From positions 1 to 6,411 of the forward strand of contig CALARM010000755.1 in NCBI GenBank assembly GCA_937888925.1: a stretch of 6,411 bases of DNA. The letters are read 5' to 3'. The translations under genes were made by a program, and so were the position numbers. The notes beneath the pieces are model-generated. The model did not search any database, had not been told where the DNA came from, and was given only the letters and a program-made list of their open reading frames with translations. The DNA comes from an uncultured Synergistia bacterium. GTDB lineage: Bacteria > Eremiobacterota > SpSt-956 > JAKJGF01. Position 1 is the first letter of the stretch. Every line of letters begins with the position of its first letter. Shown here in pieces: positions 1 through 5,540 of this stretch.

Positions 1-300
1 AGAGGGAGAATTGCTGCTCTGGAAATAATGACAGGAACTCCTGCTATCAGGAATTTAATTCGTGAAGCCAAAACGTTCCAGATGTCATCCATTATTCAAA
101 CTGCCACGAAATGGGGTATGCAGAGTCTGGATCAACATCTGAGAACACTTCTTAAACAGGGTCTTATAACCTGGAAAGAAGCCTTCAGAGCGGCTCATGA
201 TAAAAATACATTCAGTCAATATTCTACAGAAGCTCCGGTTGTTGCACCTGCAGCAGAAGAAGATGAAGAATCCAAAAGTGCCCAGTTTAATTTCTGGTAA
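1..300 (+). CDS. pilT: PilT-family type IV pilus retraction ATPase, C-terminal end only
   Basis: The reading frame is open from the first base, so the gene begins left of the window and only about 99 C-terminal residues are present. They match the end of the PilT C-terminal ATPase domain: GRIAALEIM, then the AIRNLIRE motif intact at fragment residues 15-22, then a GMQSLDQ segment and the closing helix LITWKEAF. In characterised PilT proteins AIRNLIRE is needed for retraction, so this copy is probably an active PilT. The Walker motifs lie outside the window and cannot be checked. After the domain comes a tail of about 28 residues rich in Ala, Pro and Glu (EEDEE) that ends in FNFW, longer than the usual PilT end. 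The gene closes with tandem stops TAA-TAG and is followed 65 bases later by the PilU-like gene on the same strand, so co-transcription is likely. The assignment to PilT rather than another PilT paralogue rests on the C-terminus only. Confidence 0.88.
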   Translation, partial: RGRIAALEIMTGTPAIRNLIREAKTFQMSSIIQTATKWGMQSLDQHLRTLLKQGLITWKEAFRAAHDKNTFSQYSTEAPVVAPAAEEDEESKSAQFNFW

Positions 301-315
301 TAGTGAGGTATTTAT

Positions 316-375
316 ATGTTAAAATGTGATACTCAGGATTTCCCTGAAAGTAAGGAGGTATTTTTATGTCCATAA
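316..375 (+). CDS. possible 19-codon leader ORF overlapping the start of the PilU-like gene
   Basis: An ATG at 316 follows a ribosome-site-like GTGAGGT (303-309) at normal spacing. It opens a 19-codon frame (begins MLKCDTQDF) that stops at 373-375, ten bases inside the next gene. The site and start resemble the real ones of the next gene: GAGGTATTTATATG here and GAGGTATTTTTATG at 355-368. The arrangement could be a translated leader that couples translation to the downstream gene, or a chance result of a duplicated ribosome-site segment. The peptide resembles nothing I know. Confidence that it is a functional gene is low. Confidence 0.2.
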   Translation: MLKCDTQDFPESKEVFLCP

Positions 376-1451
376 AACTTCATGATTTATTGAAACAGGC
401 TGTAGAAGATGAAGCTTCCGATCTTTATTTAAAAGCAGACAGTCCTCCTGTAATAAGGGTAAATGACAGACTGAAACGTATTGGTTCTGAAGTCCCAAAT
501 TATGCTGACCTGGAAAAATTAGCCCTTCATCTTATGAATGATTATCAGAAGAAGGTTTTTCAGACCCATCCTGAGGTAGATCTTGTATATACTGTTCCGG
601 CGGTAGGACGATTCAGAGTAAATATATATCGTCAGAGAGGAACAGTTGGTTTTGTATTCAGAAGGGTTAACCTTAAAATTCCTTCTATTGATGATTTATA
701 TCTTCCTCCTGTAATGAAACAGTTAGCTCTGGAACAGAGAGGACTCATACTTGTTACAGGTGCTACGGGAAGCGGAAAATCTACCACTCTTTCTGCGATG
801 ATAGATTATCGTAACTCCAATATGGAAGGTCATATAATTACTATTGAAGATCCTGTAGAATTTATTCATAAGGATAAAAAAAGTATTGTAAGTCAGAGAG
901 AGGTTGGCATAGATACGAGATCTTATTCTGAAGCTTTAAGGTATGCTCTTCGTCAGGCTCCTGATGTAATACTACTCGGAGAAATGAGAGATGTTGAAAC
1001 AGTTACATCTGCCATATTCTTTGCAGAAACAGGACATCTTGTACTGAGTACACTCCATTCTACAAATACAAATCAGACTATGGAGAGAATAATGCAGTTC
1101 TTTTCTGCTGACACACATCAGGAAGTATATTTTCAGCTTTCAATGAATCTCAGGGCTATTTTTTCACAGCGTCTTCTGCCAAGAGCCGATGGTATGGGGA
1201 GAATTCCTGCAGTGGAAGTTATGGTAGTTACACCCAGAATTAGAGATTTAATAAGAAGAGGGGAAACTGATAAGATTAAAGCTACTATTGAAGGAAGTAA
1301 TGCAGAAGGTATGCAGACCTTTGACCAGCATCTTCATGAGCTTTATAAAGCAGGACTTATTACTGTGGAAGATGCACTTATGAATGCAGATAGCAGAAGT
1401 GATTTGAGGCTGAAATTAAAAGGTTTTTCTACGGGAACTAAAATGGTTTAA
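366..1451 (+). CDS. pilU: PilU-like type IV pilus retraction ATPase
   Basis: This complete 361-residue ATPase of the PilT/PilU family powers pilus depolymerisation as a cytoplasmic hexamer at the inner-membrane base of the pilus. The N-terminal PAS-like domain spans about 1-115 (ASDLYLKADSPP at 17-28). The ATPase domain follows with Walker A GATGSGKST (132-140), Asp box TIEDPVE (159-165), Walker B VILLGEMRD (201-209, catalytic Glu206) and the AETGH...TLH histidine box (220-231). All catalytic residues are present. Features that recall PilU rather than PilT are the SMNLRAIFSQRL stretch (259-270), MQTFDQHLHELY (316-327) and the ending NADSRSDLRLKLK. AIRNLIRE is replaced by RIRDLIRR (291-298). 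In studied species PilU assists PilT and rarely retracts pili alone. The ATG at 366 follows a strong AAGGAGGT (352-359). No separate promoter is evident, so it is probably transcribed with the preceding gene. The PilU assignment comes from motif memory, not from a tree. Confidence 0.85.
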   Translation: MSIKLHDLLKQAVEDEASDLYLKADSPPVIRVNDRLKRIGSEVPNYADLEKLALHLMNDYQKKVFQTHPEVDLVYTVPAVGRFRVNIYRQRGTVGFVFRRVNLKIPSIDDLYLPPVMKQLALEQRGLILVTGATGSGKSTTLSAMIDYRNSNMEGHIITIEDPVEFIHKDKKSIVSQREVGIDTRSYSEALRYALRQAPDVILLGEMRDVETVTSAIFFAETGHLVLSTLHSTNTNQTMERIMQFFSADTHQEVYFQLSMNLRAIFSQRLLPRADGMGRIPAVEVMVVTPRIRDLIRRGETDKIKATIEGSNAEGMQTFDQHLHELYKAGLITVEDALMNADSRSDLRLKLKGFSTGTKMV

Positions 1452-1453
1452 AT

Positions 1454-1481
1454 CGTGACGCGTTACGCGTTATGCGTGGTG
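1454..1481 (+). repeat. heptad array A (4 units) between pilU-like gene and smpB
   Basis: Four consecutive 7-base units can be read: CGTGACG, CGTTACG, CGTTATG, CGTGGTG. They begin two bases after the stop codon of the PilU-like gene. The 12-base string AAATCGTGACGC that opens the element (1450-1461) recurs exactly at 5516-5527, where another short array of the same type occurs. Confidence 0.75.
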
Positions 1482-1521
1482 GTTGATTTTTTACCAAAAG
1501 AATAAAGGTTTTATATATAAT

Positions 1522-1983
1522 ATGGCTGATTCTATTAAAATAGTTGCTACAAACAGAAAAGCAAGGCATCTTTATGAAATTCTGGATACCCTGGAAGCAG
1601 GCATTGTTCTTAAAGGCAGTGAAGTAAAGTCTCTGAGACAGGGAAAGGTAAGTTTTGTAGATGCCTTTGCAAAGGTTGACAGAGGTGAATTATGGCTTTA
1701 CAATCTTCATATACCTCCCTATGAAAAGGGTGGTTATGTAAATCATGAACCTCTCAGAAACAGAAAATTATTACTTCACAGAAGAGAAATAGACAGGCTT
1801 CAGGCACAGACAGAAGCTAAAGGTCTGACTCTTGTTCCTCTTAAGATTTATTTTAGAAAAAGCTATGCCAGGGTTGAACTCGGCCTCGGCAAAGGTAAAA
1901 CTCTTTATGATAAGCGAGAATCCATTGCAGAGAGAGATACAAAGAGAAGGCTGGAACGGGGAAAGAGGGACGGAGGAGAGTAG
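1522..1983 (+). CDS. smpB: SsrA-binding protein SmpB
   Basis: SmpB binds the tRNA-like domain of tmRNA and takes the place of the missing anticodon arm, so that alanyl-tmRNA can enter the A site of stalled ribosomes. From the ATG at 1522 the protein has 153 residues, the normal family length. Conserved family stretches run in order: NRKARHLYEILDTLEAGIVL, GSEVKSLRQGKVS, the NLHIPPYE segment, RKLLLHRREIDRL, GLTLVPLKIYF and the GLGKGKTLYDKRESIAERD block that leads into the basic C-terminal tail (RRLERGKR), which enters the mRNA channel. The frame can be extended upstream to a TTG at 1483, but the extra 13 residues are not family-like, so the ATG, which has a weak AAAGG at 1504-1508, is preferred. 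The partner ssrA lies 228 bases downstream, a common bacterial pairing. No promoter of its own is convincing. Confidence 0.97.
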   Translation: MADSIKIVATNRKARHLYEILDTLEAGIVLKGSEVKSLRQGKVSFVDAFAKVDRGELWLYNLHIPPYEKGGYVNHEPLRNRKLLLHRREIDRLQAQTEAKGLTLVPLKIYFRKSYARVELGLGKGKTLYDKRESIAERDTKRRLERGKRDGGE

Positions 1984-1988
1984 GGAAC

Positions 1989-2030
1989 AGTGAACAGTGA
2001 GCAGTGACCAGTGACCAGTGAATAGTGAGC
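1989..2030 (+). repeat. heptad array B (6 units) downstream of smpB
   Basis: Six tandem 7-base units of the form AGTGANN can be read: AGTGAAC, AGTGAGC, AGTGACC, AGTGACC, AGTGAAT, AGTGAGC. The array starts five bases after the smpB stop codon. It is in the opposite orientation to array C, with which it could pair imperfectly across an AT-rich spacer. Confidence 0.85.
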
Positions 2031-2082
2031 CCTGTTTATAATTTAAAATTAATCTCTTTTATAATAAATTATAAATTTATTG

Positions 2083-2145
2083 TAACTGGTAACTGATAAC
2101 TGATAACTGATAACTGGTAACTGGTAACTGGTAACTGCTCACTGA
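2083..2145 (-). repeat. heptad array C (9 units) upstream of the ssrA promoter
   Basis: Nine tandem units, mostly TAACTGG or TAACTGA with a final TAACTGC and TCACTGA, are read on the plus strand. On the minus strand they read AGTTACC or AGTTATC, which makes them the same family as the AGTGANN units, with T for G at the fourth base. The array ends 14 bases before the -35 hexamer of ssrA. Bases 2031-2082 between arrays B and C are AT-rich and otherwise featureless. Confidence 0.85.
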
Positions 2146-2159
2146 TAAAACATTTACAC

Positions 2160-2188
2160 TTGAAATCGATATTTCTCTATGATATAAT
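2160..2188 (+). promoter_or_regulatory. sigma-70 promoter of ssrA with extended -10
   Basis: A TTGAAA -35 hexamer (2160-2165) and a perfect TATAAT -10 hexamer (2183-2188) are separated by 17 bases. The TG of an extended -10 stands one base before the -10 hexamer (2180-2181). The predicted start near 2195 would leave about 17 leader bases before the mature tmRNA 5' end at 2212, to be removed by RNase P. Strong constitutive transcription would fit an abundant RNA. Confidence 0.82.
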
Positions 2189-2211
2189 AAATTGGCAAAA
2201 TGAATTAACAT

Positions 2212-2568
2212 GGGGGCGTAATGGTTTCGACAGGGAATGGAATGTTAAAGCAGCAGGCCGAGGTGCCGTTGGCCTCGTTAAACAGCGGTAAAAACAATAA
2301 ATGCCGATAATTATTACGATGTAGCTTTAGCTGCTTAATGCAGCTACATCCGACGTAGTTTCGTCAGTTGAGCTACGATCCGGGTGTCACAACAGACTGA
2401 CTACTTTTACAGGAGTGTTCTGACCTGTAAGGGGAAATCAAGGGACTAAGGAAACTAATTCCCTGGCTGGAGGGATTAGTTCTCACGAAAATTAAATCCA
2501 GTCTAAGCTTGTAGACACTTTTACGCGAAGTTCTTTGGACGCGGGTTCGACTCCCGCCGCCTCCACCA
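2212..2568 (+). ncRNA. ssrA: transfer-messenger RNA (tmRNA, one-piece)
   Basis: tmRNA rescues stalled ribosomes and tags the incomplete protein for proteolysis. The 5' end GGGGGCG (2212-2218) pairs with CGCCTCC (2558-2564, one G-U pair) to form the acceptor stem, and CCA is encoded at the 3' end (2566-2568). The conserved GGTTTCGACAGGG follows the 5' stem (2223-2235). The T arm is GCGGG-TTCGACT-CCCGC (2541-2557). The tag frame starts at GCC 2303 and its stop lies in the loop of a 9-bp helix, GATGTAGCT (2318-2326) with AGCTACATC (2342-2350), the usual helix-5 layout. CGAGG (2259-2263) with CCTCG (2273-2277) gives one stem of the first pseudoknot. The 357-base length is normal for an unpermuted tmRNA. 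smpB lies immediately upstream on the same strand. RNase P and tRNA-type 3' processing are expected. Confidence 0.97.
2303..2338 (+). other. tmRNA proteolysis-tag reading frame (ADNYYDVALAA)
   Basis: From the resume codon GCC at 2303 the tag reads ADNYYDVALAA and stops at TAA 2336-2338. The ALAA ending is the conserved signal read by ClpXP and related proteases. The preceding AATAAAT resembles the A/U-rich stretch that usually sets the resume codon. An earlier in-frame resume codon cannot be excluded but is unlikely. Confidence 0.9.
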
Positions 2569-2654
2569 GCAGAGTGAGTAGTGAATCGTGAATAGTGAAG
2601 GGTGAGTTATATACTTACCCTTCATTTCTCACTATTCACTACTCACTGCTCACT
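2568..2654 (+). repeat. heptad arrays D forming a long inverted repeat after ssrA
   Basis: Five direct heptads (2573-2607: AGTGAGT, AGTGAAT, CGTGAAT, AGTGAAG, GGTGAGT) face six inverted ones (2613-2654, ending in ACTCACT and GCTCACT). The arms 2568-2607 and 2613-2650 are almost fully complementary with a loop of about five bases, giving a hairpin of nearly 38 bp with a few mismatches. It begins at the last base of the tmRNA CCA end. There is no T-run after it, so it is not a typical intrinsic terminator, though it could block 3' exonucleases or slow polymerase. Confidence 0.85.
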
Positions 2655-2676
2655 AATTATAAAGAGGTGAAAGTTA

Positions 2677-3813
2677 ATGTCTACGTCAACAACACCAACC
2701 AAAAGAAGAACAGGCAGAGTCACAGATGTTTCCGGCGAGGTAGATCTCAATAAACTGCTTAAAGAAATGATCGAAAGAAGGGCATCAGATTTACATTTAA
2801 AAACAGGAAGCCCTCCTATGATGAGAATCGACGGAAATCTCTATCCTGCATCCCATACAATACTTACTCCTGATAGTATAAGAGCAGCTCTGAGCGGTAT
2901 TCTTACTGATAAACAGAGAACTACCTTTGAAATGGAAAAAGAACTGGATCTTGGATACAGCGTAAGAGGCCTATCCCGTTTCAGAGTTAATATTTATCTT
3001 CAACGGGGAACATGGGGAGCCGCATTCAGAACTATTCCTGCCCGCCCTTTTACTCTGGATGAATTAAAACTTCCTACCATATTAAAAGATCTTGCTATGA
3101 AACCAAGAGGACTTATCCTTGTTACCGGCCCTACCGGTTGCGGGAAATCTACTACCCTGGCTTCTATAATTGATTTTATTAATGAAAATAAGAGATGTCA
3201 TATTATAACTATTGAAGATCCTATTGAATTTTTACATCGTGATAAAAGGTGTCTTATAAGTCAGAGAGAAGTAGGGCCTGATACAAATTCTTTCAATGAA
3301 GCTCTGAAACGTGCTTTAAGACAGGATCCTGATGTTATACTCGTAGGTGAAATGAGAGACCTGGAAACAACAGCTATTGCCATTTCCGCTGCAGAAACAG
3401 GACATCTGGTTCTTGCCACATTACATACTACCGGCGCAGCAGCTACGATAGATAGAATCATAGATCAATTCCCGTCACATCAACAGGGACAGATAAGAAT
3501 TCAGCTTGCTTCCATTTTAGAAGGCGTATTGTCACAGGTTCTTATGCCAAGGTCAAAAGGAGAAGGACGTGTTATGGCTATGGAGATCCTTACTGTTACA
3601 CCTGCCGTCAGAAATGTAATAAGAGAAGAAAAAGTTCATCAGATAATGAATATAATGCAGGGCGGAGCCATACACCATATGAAGACCCTGGATATGGCTT
3701 TAAGGGATCTCTTCGTTCAGGGAATTATTAGCTACGAAGAAGCTTTCTCTAAAGCCCAGGATCCGGGAGAATTTAACAGACTTATAGGACATACAGACGA
3801 AGAAGAAGGATAA
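2677..3813 (+). CDS. pilT: type IV pilus retraction ATPase PilT
   Basis: This complete 378-residue ATPase fits PilT best. After an extended Ser/Thr/Arg-rich N-terminus (1-22) comes the PAS-like domain (ASDLHLKTGSPP at 36-47, SRFRVNIYLQRGTWG at 100-114). The ATPase domain has Walker A GPTGCGKST (151-159), Asp box TIEDPIE (178-184), Walker B VILVGEMRD (220-228, catalytic Glu225), AETGH (239-243) and TLH (248-250). VRNVIRE (311-317) is a near match to the retraction motif AIRNLIRE. HQQGQIRIQLASILEGVLSQ (268-287) is also PilT-like. The protein ends in an acidic DEEEG. All catalytic residues are present, so it should be an active motor. The ATG at 2677 follows AGAGGTGA (2663-2670) at good spacing. 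I see no promoter between ssrA and this gene, so transcription may come through from ssrA or upstream. Which of the PilT copies here is the main motor cannot be told from sequence. Confidence 0.92.
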   Translation: MSTSTTPTKRRTGRVTDVSGEVDLNKLLKEMIERRASDLHLKTGSPPMMRIDGNLYPASHTILTPDSIRAALSGILTDKQRTTFEMEKELDLGYSVRGLSRFRVNIYLQRGTWGAAFRTIPARPFTLDELKLPTILKDLAMKPRGLILVTGPTGCGKSTTLASIIDFINENKRCHIITIEDPIEFLHRDKRCLISQREVGPDTNSFNEALKRALRQDPDVILVGEMRDLETTAIAISAAETGHLVLATLHTTGAAATIDRIIDQFPSHQQGQIRIQLASILEGVLSQVLMPRSKGEGRVMAMEILTVTPAVRNVIREEKVHQIMNIMQGGAIHHMKTLDMALRDLFVQGIISYEEAFSKAQDPGEFNRLIGHTDEEEG

Positions 3814-3872
3814 TCATAGTTTTTTATATAATTTTTATAAAAGCTGACTGCTGATAGTTTATATATTGTTTT

Positions 3873-3880
3873 AAGGAGAG
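3873..3880 (+). promoter_or_regulatory. ribosome binding site that supports the GTG start at 3889
   Basis: AAGGAGAG lies eight bases before the GTG at 3889. The next in-frame ATG, at 3910, has no such site, so the GTG is chosen. The 75-base gap before this gene also holds TATAAT (3827-3832), but no -35 hexamer stands at the right distance, so I do not call a promoter. Confidence 0.7.
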
Positions 3881-3888
3881 TAGAAAAA

Positions 3889-4965
3889 GTGAGTAATGAA
3901 CCTAAACCTATGAATCTGGAAGAATTACTGCAATTAATGGTTAAAAGGGGGGCATCAGATCTTCATCTTGCCGTAGGAAGCCCTCCTACCTTCAGAATTG
4001 ATGGGAGACTTACACCTGTAAGTAAGGATCTGCTCAGACCACAGGATACTCAGATGATGCTTGAACCTTTACTGAATGATATGCAGAAAATGAATCTTCT
4101 GAAAAATAAAGAATTTGATACAGCTTACAGTGTCAGAGGGCTTTCGCGTTTTAGAATAAGTATATTTTTCCAGAGAGGAACCCTGGGAGCTTCTATAAGA
4201 ATTATGCCTCCGAGACCACTTACACTTGACGAACTGGGATTGCCGGGACAACTTAAAAAGACTCTTGCTTTAAACAGTGGACTTATAATTGTTGCAGGCC
4301 CTTCCGGAAGCGGAAAAACTACAACCCTTGCTTCTATGATAGATTTTATAAATGAACATCGTAGTTGCCTTATTATAAGCATAGAAGAACCAATAGAGTT
4401 TTTACACCGCAATAAACAGAGTATAATATGTCAGAGAGAGGTCGGCCCTGATACAAATTCCATTCTGAGTGCTCTTCAGAGTGCTCTCCGTCAGGCTCCT
4501 GATGTTGTAGTAGTGAGTGATTTGAGAGATGAACATATAATAGATGAATGTATCTCCATTGCTAACGCAGGCGTACTTGTAATGGCCAACCTGAGAACTT
4601 CAGGAGTTTTTCCTGCTATTAATCATATAATTGATAGCTTTCCTGAAGATAAAAGAGATAAAACCAGAGCTTTGCTTACTGCCTGCCTTCAGGGAGTATT
4701 TTCTCAGACTCTTGTAGCAAAAGCCAAAGCCAGAGGCAGAATTGTTGCAATGGAATATGTAATTCCTTCACCAAAGTTAAAAAGATGTCTCAGAGAGGCA
4801 GATATGCTTAACTTTGAGAAACTCATTGACAAGGAACCTGATACAAAGTCTCAGGCTGCAGCATTGAGAGATCTTTGCAATAAAAAAGTTATAACAAGAG
4901 AAGAAGCTATTGCCAACGCGTATAATCCGATTGAACTTGAAAGAATTATAGATAGAGCTTATTAA
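3889..4965 (+). CDS. PilT homologue with degraded catalytic motifs
   Basis: The 358-residue protein keeps the full PilT layout and the nearest relation I can see is the gene before it: ASDLHLAVGSPP (22-33), SVRGLSRFR (81-89) and REVGPDTNS (183-191) are shared. Walker A is intact (GPSGSGKTT, 137-145), so nucleotide may still bind. Other key positions are altered. The Asp box reads IEEPIE instead of IEDPIE. Walker B reads VVVVSDLRD (206-214), with Asp211 where the catalytic Glu belongs. AETGH is ANAGV (225-229), TLHT is NLRT (234-237) with the histidine lost, and AIRNLIRE is KLKRCLRE (296-303). The frame is full length without stops, which argues for a retained role, perhaps as a non-hydrolysing subunit of a mixed hexamer or a regulator. 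It uses a GTG start. A weak motor with altered chemistry remains possible. It lies 75 bases after pilT on the same strand. Confidence 0.9.
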   Translation: MSNEPKPMNLEELLQLMVKRGASDLHLAVGSPPTFRIDGRLTPVSKDLLRPQDTQMMLEPLLNDMQKMNLLKNKEFDTAYSVRGLSRFRISIFFQRGTLGASIRIMPPRPLTLDELGLPGQLKKTLALNSGLIIVAGPSGSGKTTTLASMIDFINEHRSCLIISIEEPIEFLHRNKQSIICQREVGPDTNSILSALQSALRQAPDVVVVSDLRDEHIIDECISIANAGVLVMANLRTSGVFPAINHIIDSFPEDKRDKTRALLTACLQGVFSQTLVAKAKARGRIVAMEYVIPSPKLKRCLREADMLNFEKLIDKEPDTKSQAAALRDLCNKKVITREEAIANAYNPIELERIIDRAY

Positions 4966-5062
4966 TAATTTTAGAGATTTAAATCTGCCATACGATGAAT
5001 CAGAAAGGCCTGGCAGGTCCAGCCGACGTATCAGAACGTTTTACGACTTAGTCGTAAATATC
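4966..5062. terminator. convergent intergenic spacer with a short perfect hairpin, possible bidirectional terminator
   Basis: Two oppositely directed genes end on either side. TTTACGAC (5040-5047) and GTCGTAAA (5051-5058) form an 8-bp perfect stem with a three-base loop. A weaker stem, CTGG/CCAG, lies at 5010-5022. Neither is followed by a clear T-run on either strand, so intrinsic termination is only a guess from the position between convergent genes. AGATTTAAATCT at 4975-4986 is a perfect palindrome of unknown meaning. Confidence 0.3.
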
Positions 5063-5503
5063 TCACTTGGAATCCTCCATAAGACCGAGCAATTTCTGAA
5101 GTATATGTCTGTAATCCGGATTTTCAAGAAGCTTGTTCGTTATAGCTTCCTGCATATGAGAAAATCCCTTGTCTTTCATAAAATGTTTGCCAAATTCCTG
5201 TCCCAGTACATCTTTTACCATCTGAGTGGCAGCCTTTTGAAGGAAATCTTTACGTTTGCTGTCCATTTTCAACATCTGAGATTTTGCCATATTTAAAAAA
5301 GCCTGATGTTTTTTTAAAGGAGGTTCAGGAGGAAAATACATATCATCATCCAGGGTAAGACGGATAAGGCTTAAGTCTTTACGACTGATATTACCTTCGG
5401 GTTTTTTTATATCCATTTTTATCATTTCCTGAGACAGGAAATGTTCTCTCTGGCGAGAATAATCAGACGGAGGTTTAGGTTCATTCATAGAATTATTGAT
5501 CAA
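5063..5503 (-). CDS. hypothetical protein, 146 residues, helical and charged
   Basis: I do not recognise this protein. The frame of 146 codons runs from a TTG at 5503, next to a good ribosome site, to a TGA at 5063-5065. An ATG five codons in (5488) would give 141 residues but lacks a site at normal distance. The N-terminal third is hydrophilic (PKPPSDYSRQREHF at 9-22). A proline-rich segment FPPEPPLKKHQ follows (57-67), then a long, Met- and Lys-rich region predicted by eye to be helical (68-112), and a C-terminal stretch ending NPDYRHILQKLLGLMED. There is no signal peptide, membrane segment or cysteine. It is convergent with the pilT genes and on the same strand as the HEAT-repeat gene upstream of it. 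The plus-strand frame over the same bases reads like low-complexity aromatic residues, which supports the minus strand as coding. The function is unknown. Confidence 0.7.
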   Translation of the reverse strand: MINNSMNEPKPPSDYSRQREHFLSQEMIKMDIKKPEGNISRKDLSLIRLTLDDDMYFPPEPPLKKHQAFLNMAKSQMLKMDSKRKDFLQKAATQMVKDVLGQEFGKHFMKDKGFSHMQEAITNKLLENPDYRHILQKLLGLMEDSK

Positions 5504-5504
5504 A

Positions 5505-5514
5505 TTCCTTCCTT
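5505..5514 (-). promoter_or_regulatory. ribosome binding site deciding the TTG start at 5503
   Basis: On the minus strand AAGGAAGGAA (5514-5505) precedes TTG 5503-5501. The first AAGGA is six bases away, which is normal. The alternative ATG at 5488 is about 18 bases from the site, which is too far. Confidence 0.5.
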
Positions 5515-5519
5515 AAAAT

Positions 5520-5540
5520 CGTGACGCATGACGCGTGGTA
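5520..5540 (+). repeat. heptad array E (3 units) upstream of the 146-residue gene
   Basis: Three units, CGTGACG, CATGACG and CGTGGTA, are of the same type as array A. The leading AAATCGTGACGC (5516-5527) is identical to 1450-1461. It sits just upstream of the ribosome site of the minus-strand gene and so lies in its 5' leader if transcribed. The remaining spacer, 5541-5677, is very AT-rich. I find no convincing promoter or terminator in it. Confidence 0.65.

Noticed and set aside
1483..1521. TTG start extending SmpB by 13 residues
   Set aside because: The added residues (MIFYQKNKGFIYN) do not resemble SmpB N-termini, and the ATG at 1522 gives the normal length.
1483..1521. TTGATT and TATAAT as a promoter for smpB
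   Set aside because: The spacer is about 27 bases and transcription would begin inside the gene, so it is not a usable smpB promoter.
1989..2145. CRISPR array
   Set aside because: The repeats are 7 bases long with no spacers of 30 or so unique bases, and no cas gene is present.
3261..3461. 66-residue minus-strand frame inside pilT
   Set aside because: It is a shadow of the conserved Walker B to His box region of pilT, with no ribosome site support.
3814..3888. promoter for the degraded PilT gene from TATAAT at 3827-3832
   Set aside because: No -35 hexamer lies 16-18 bases upstream, and AT-rich spacers often contain such hexamers by chance.
4069..4412. two minus-strand frames of 60 and 95 residues
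   Set aside because: Both overlap the well-supported PilT homologue on the plus strand and have no family resemblance.
5105..5296. 63-residue plus-strand frame
   Set aside because: It is a shadow of the 146-residue minus-strand gene, with a low-complexity aromatic composition.
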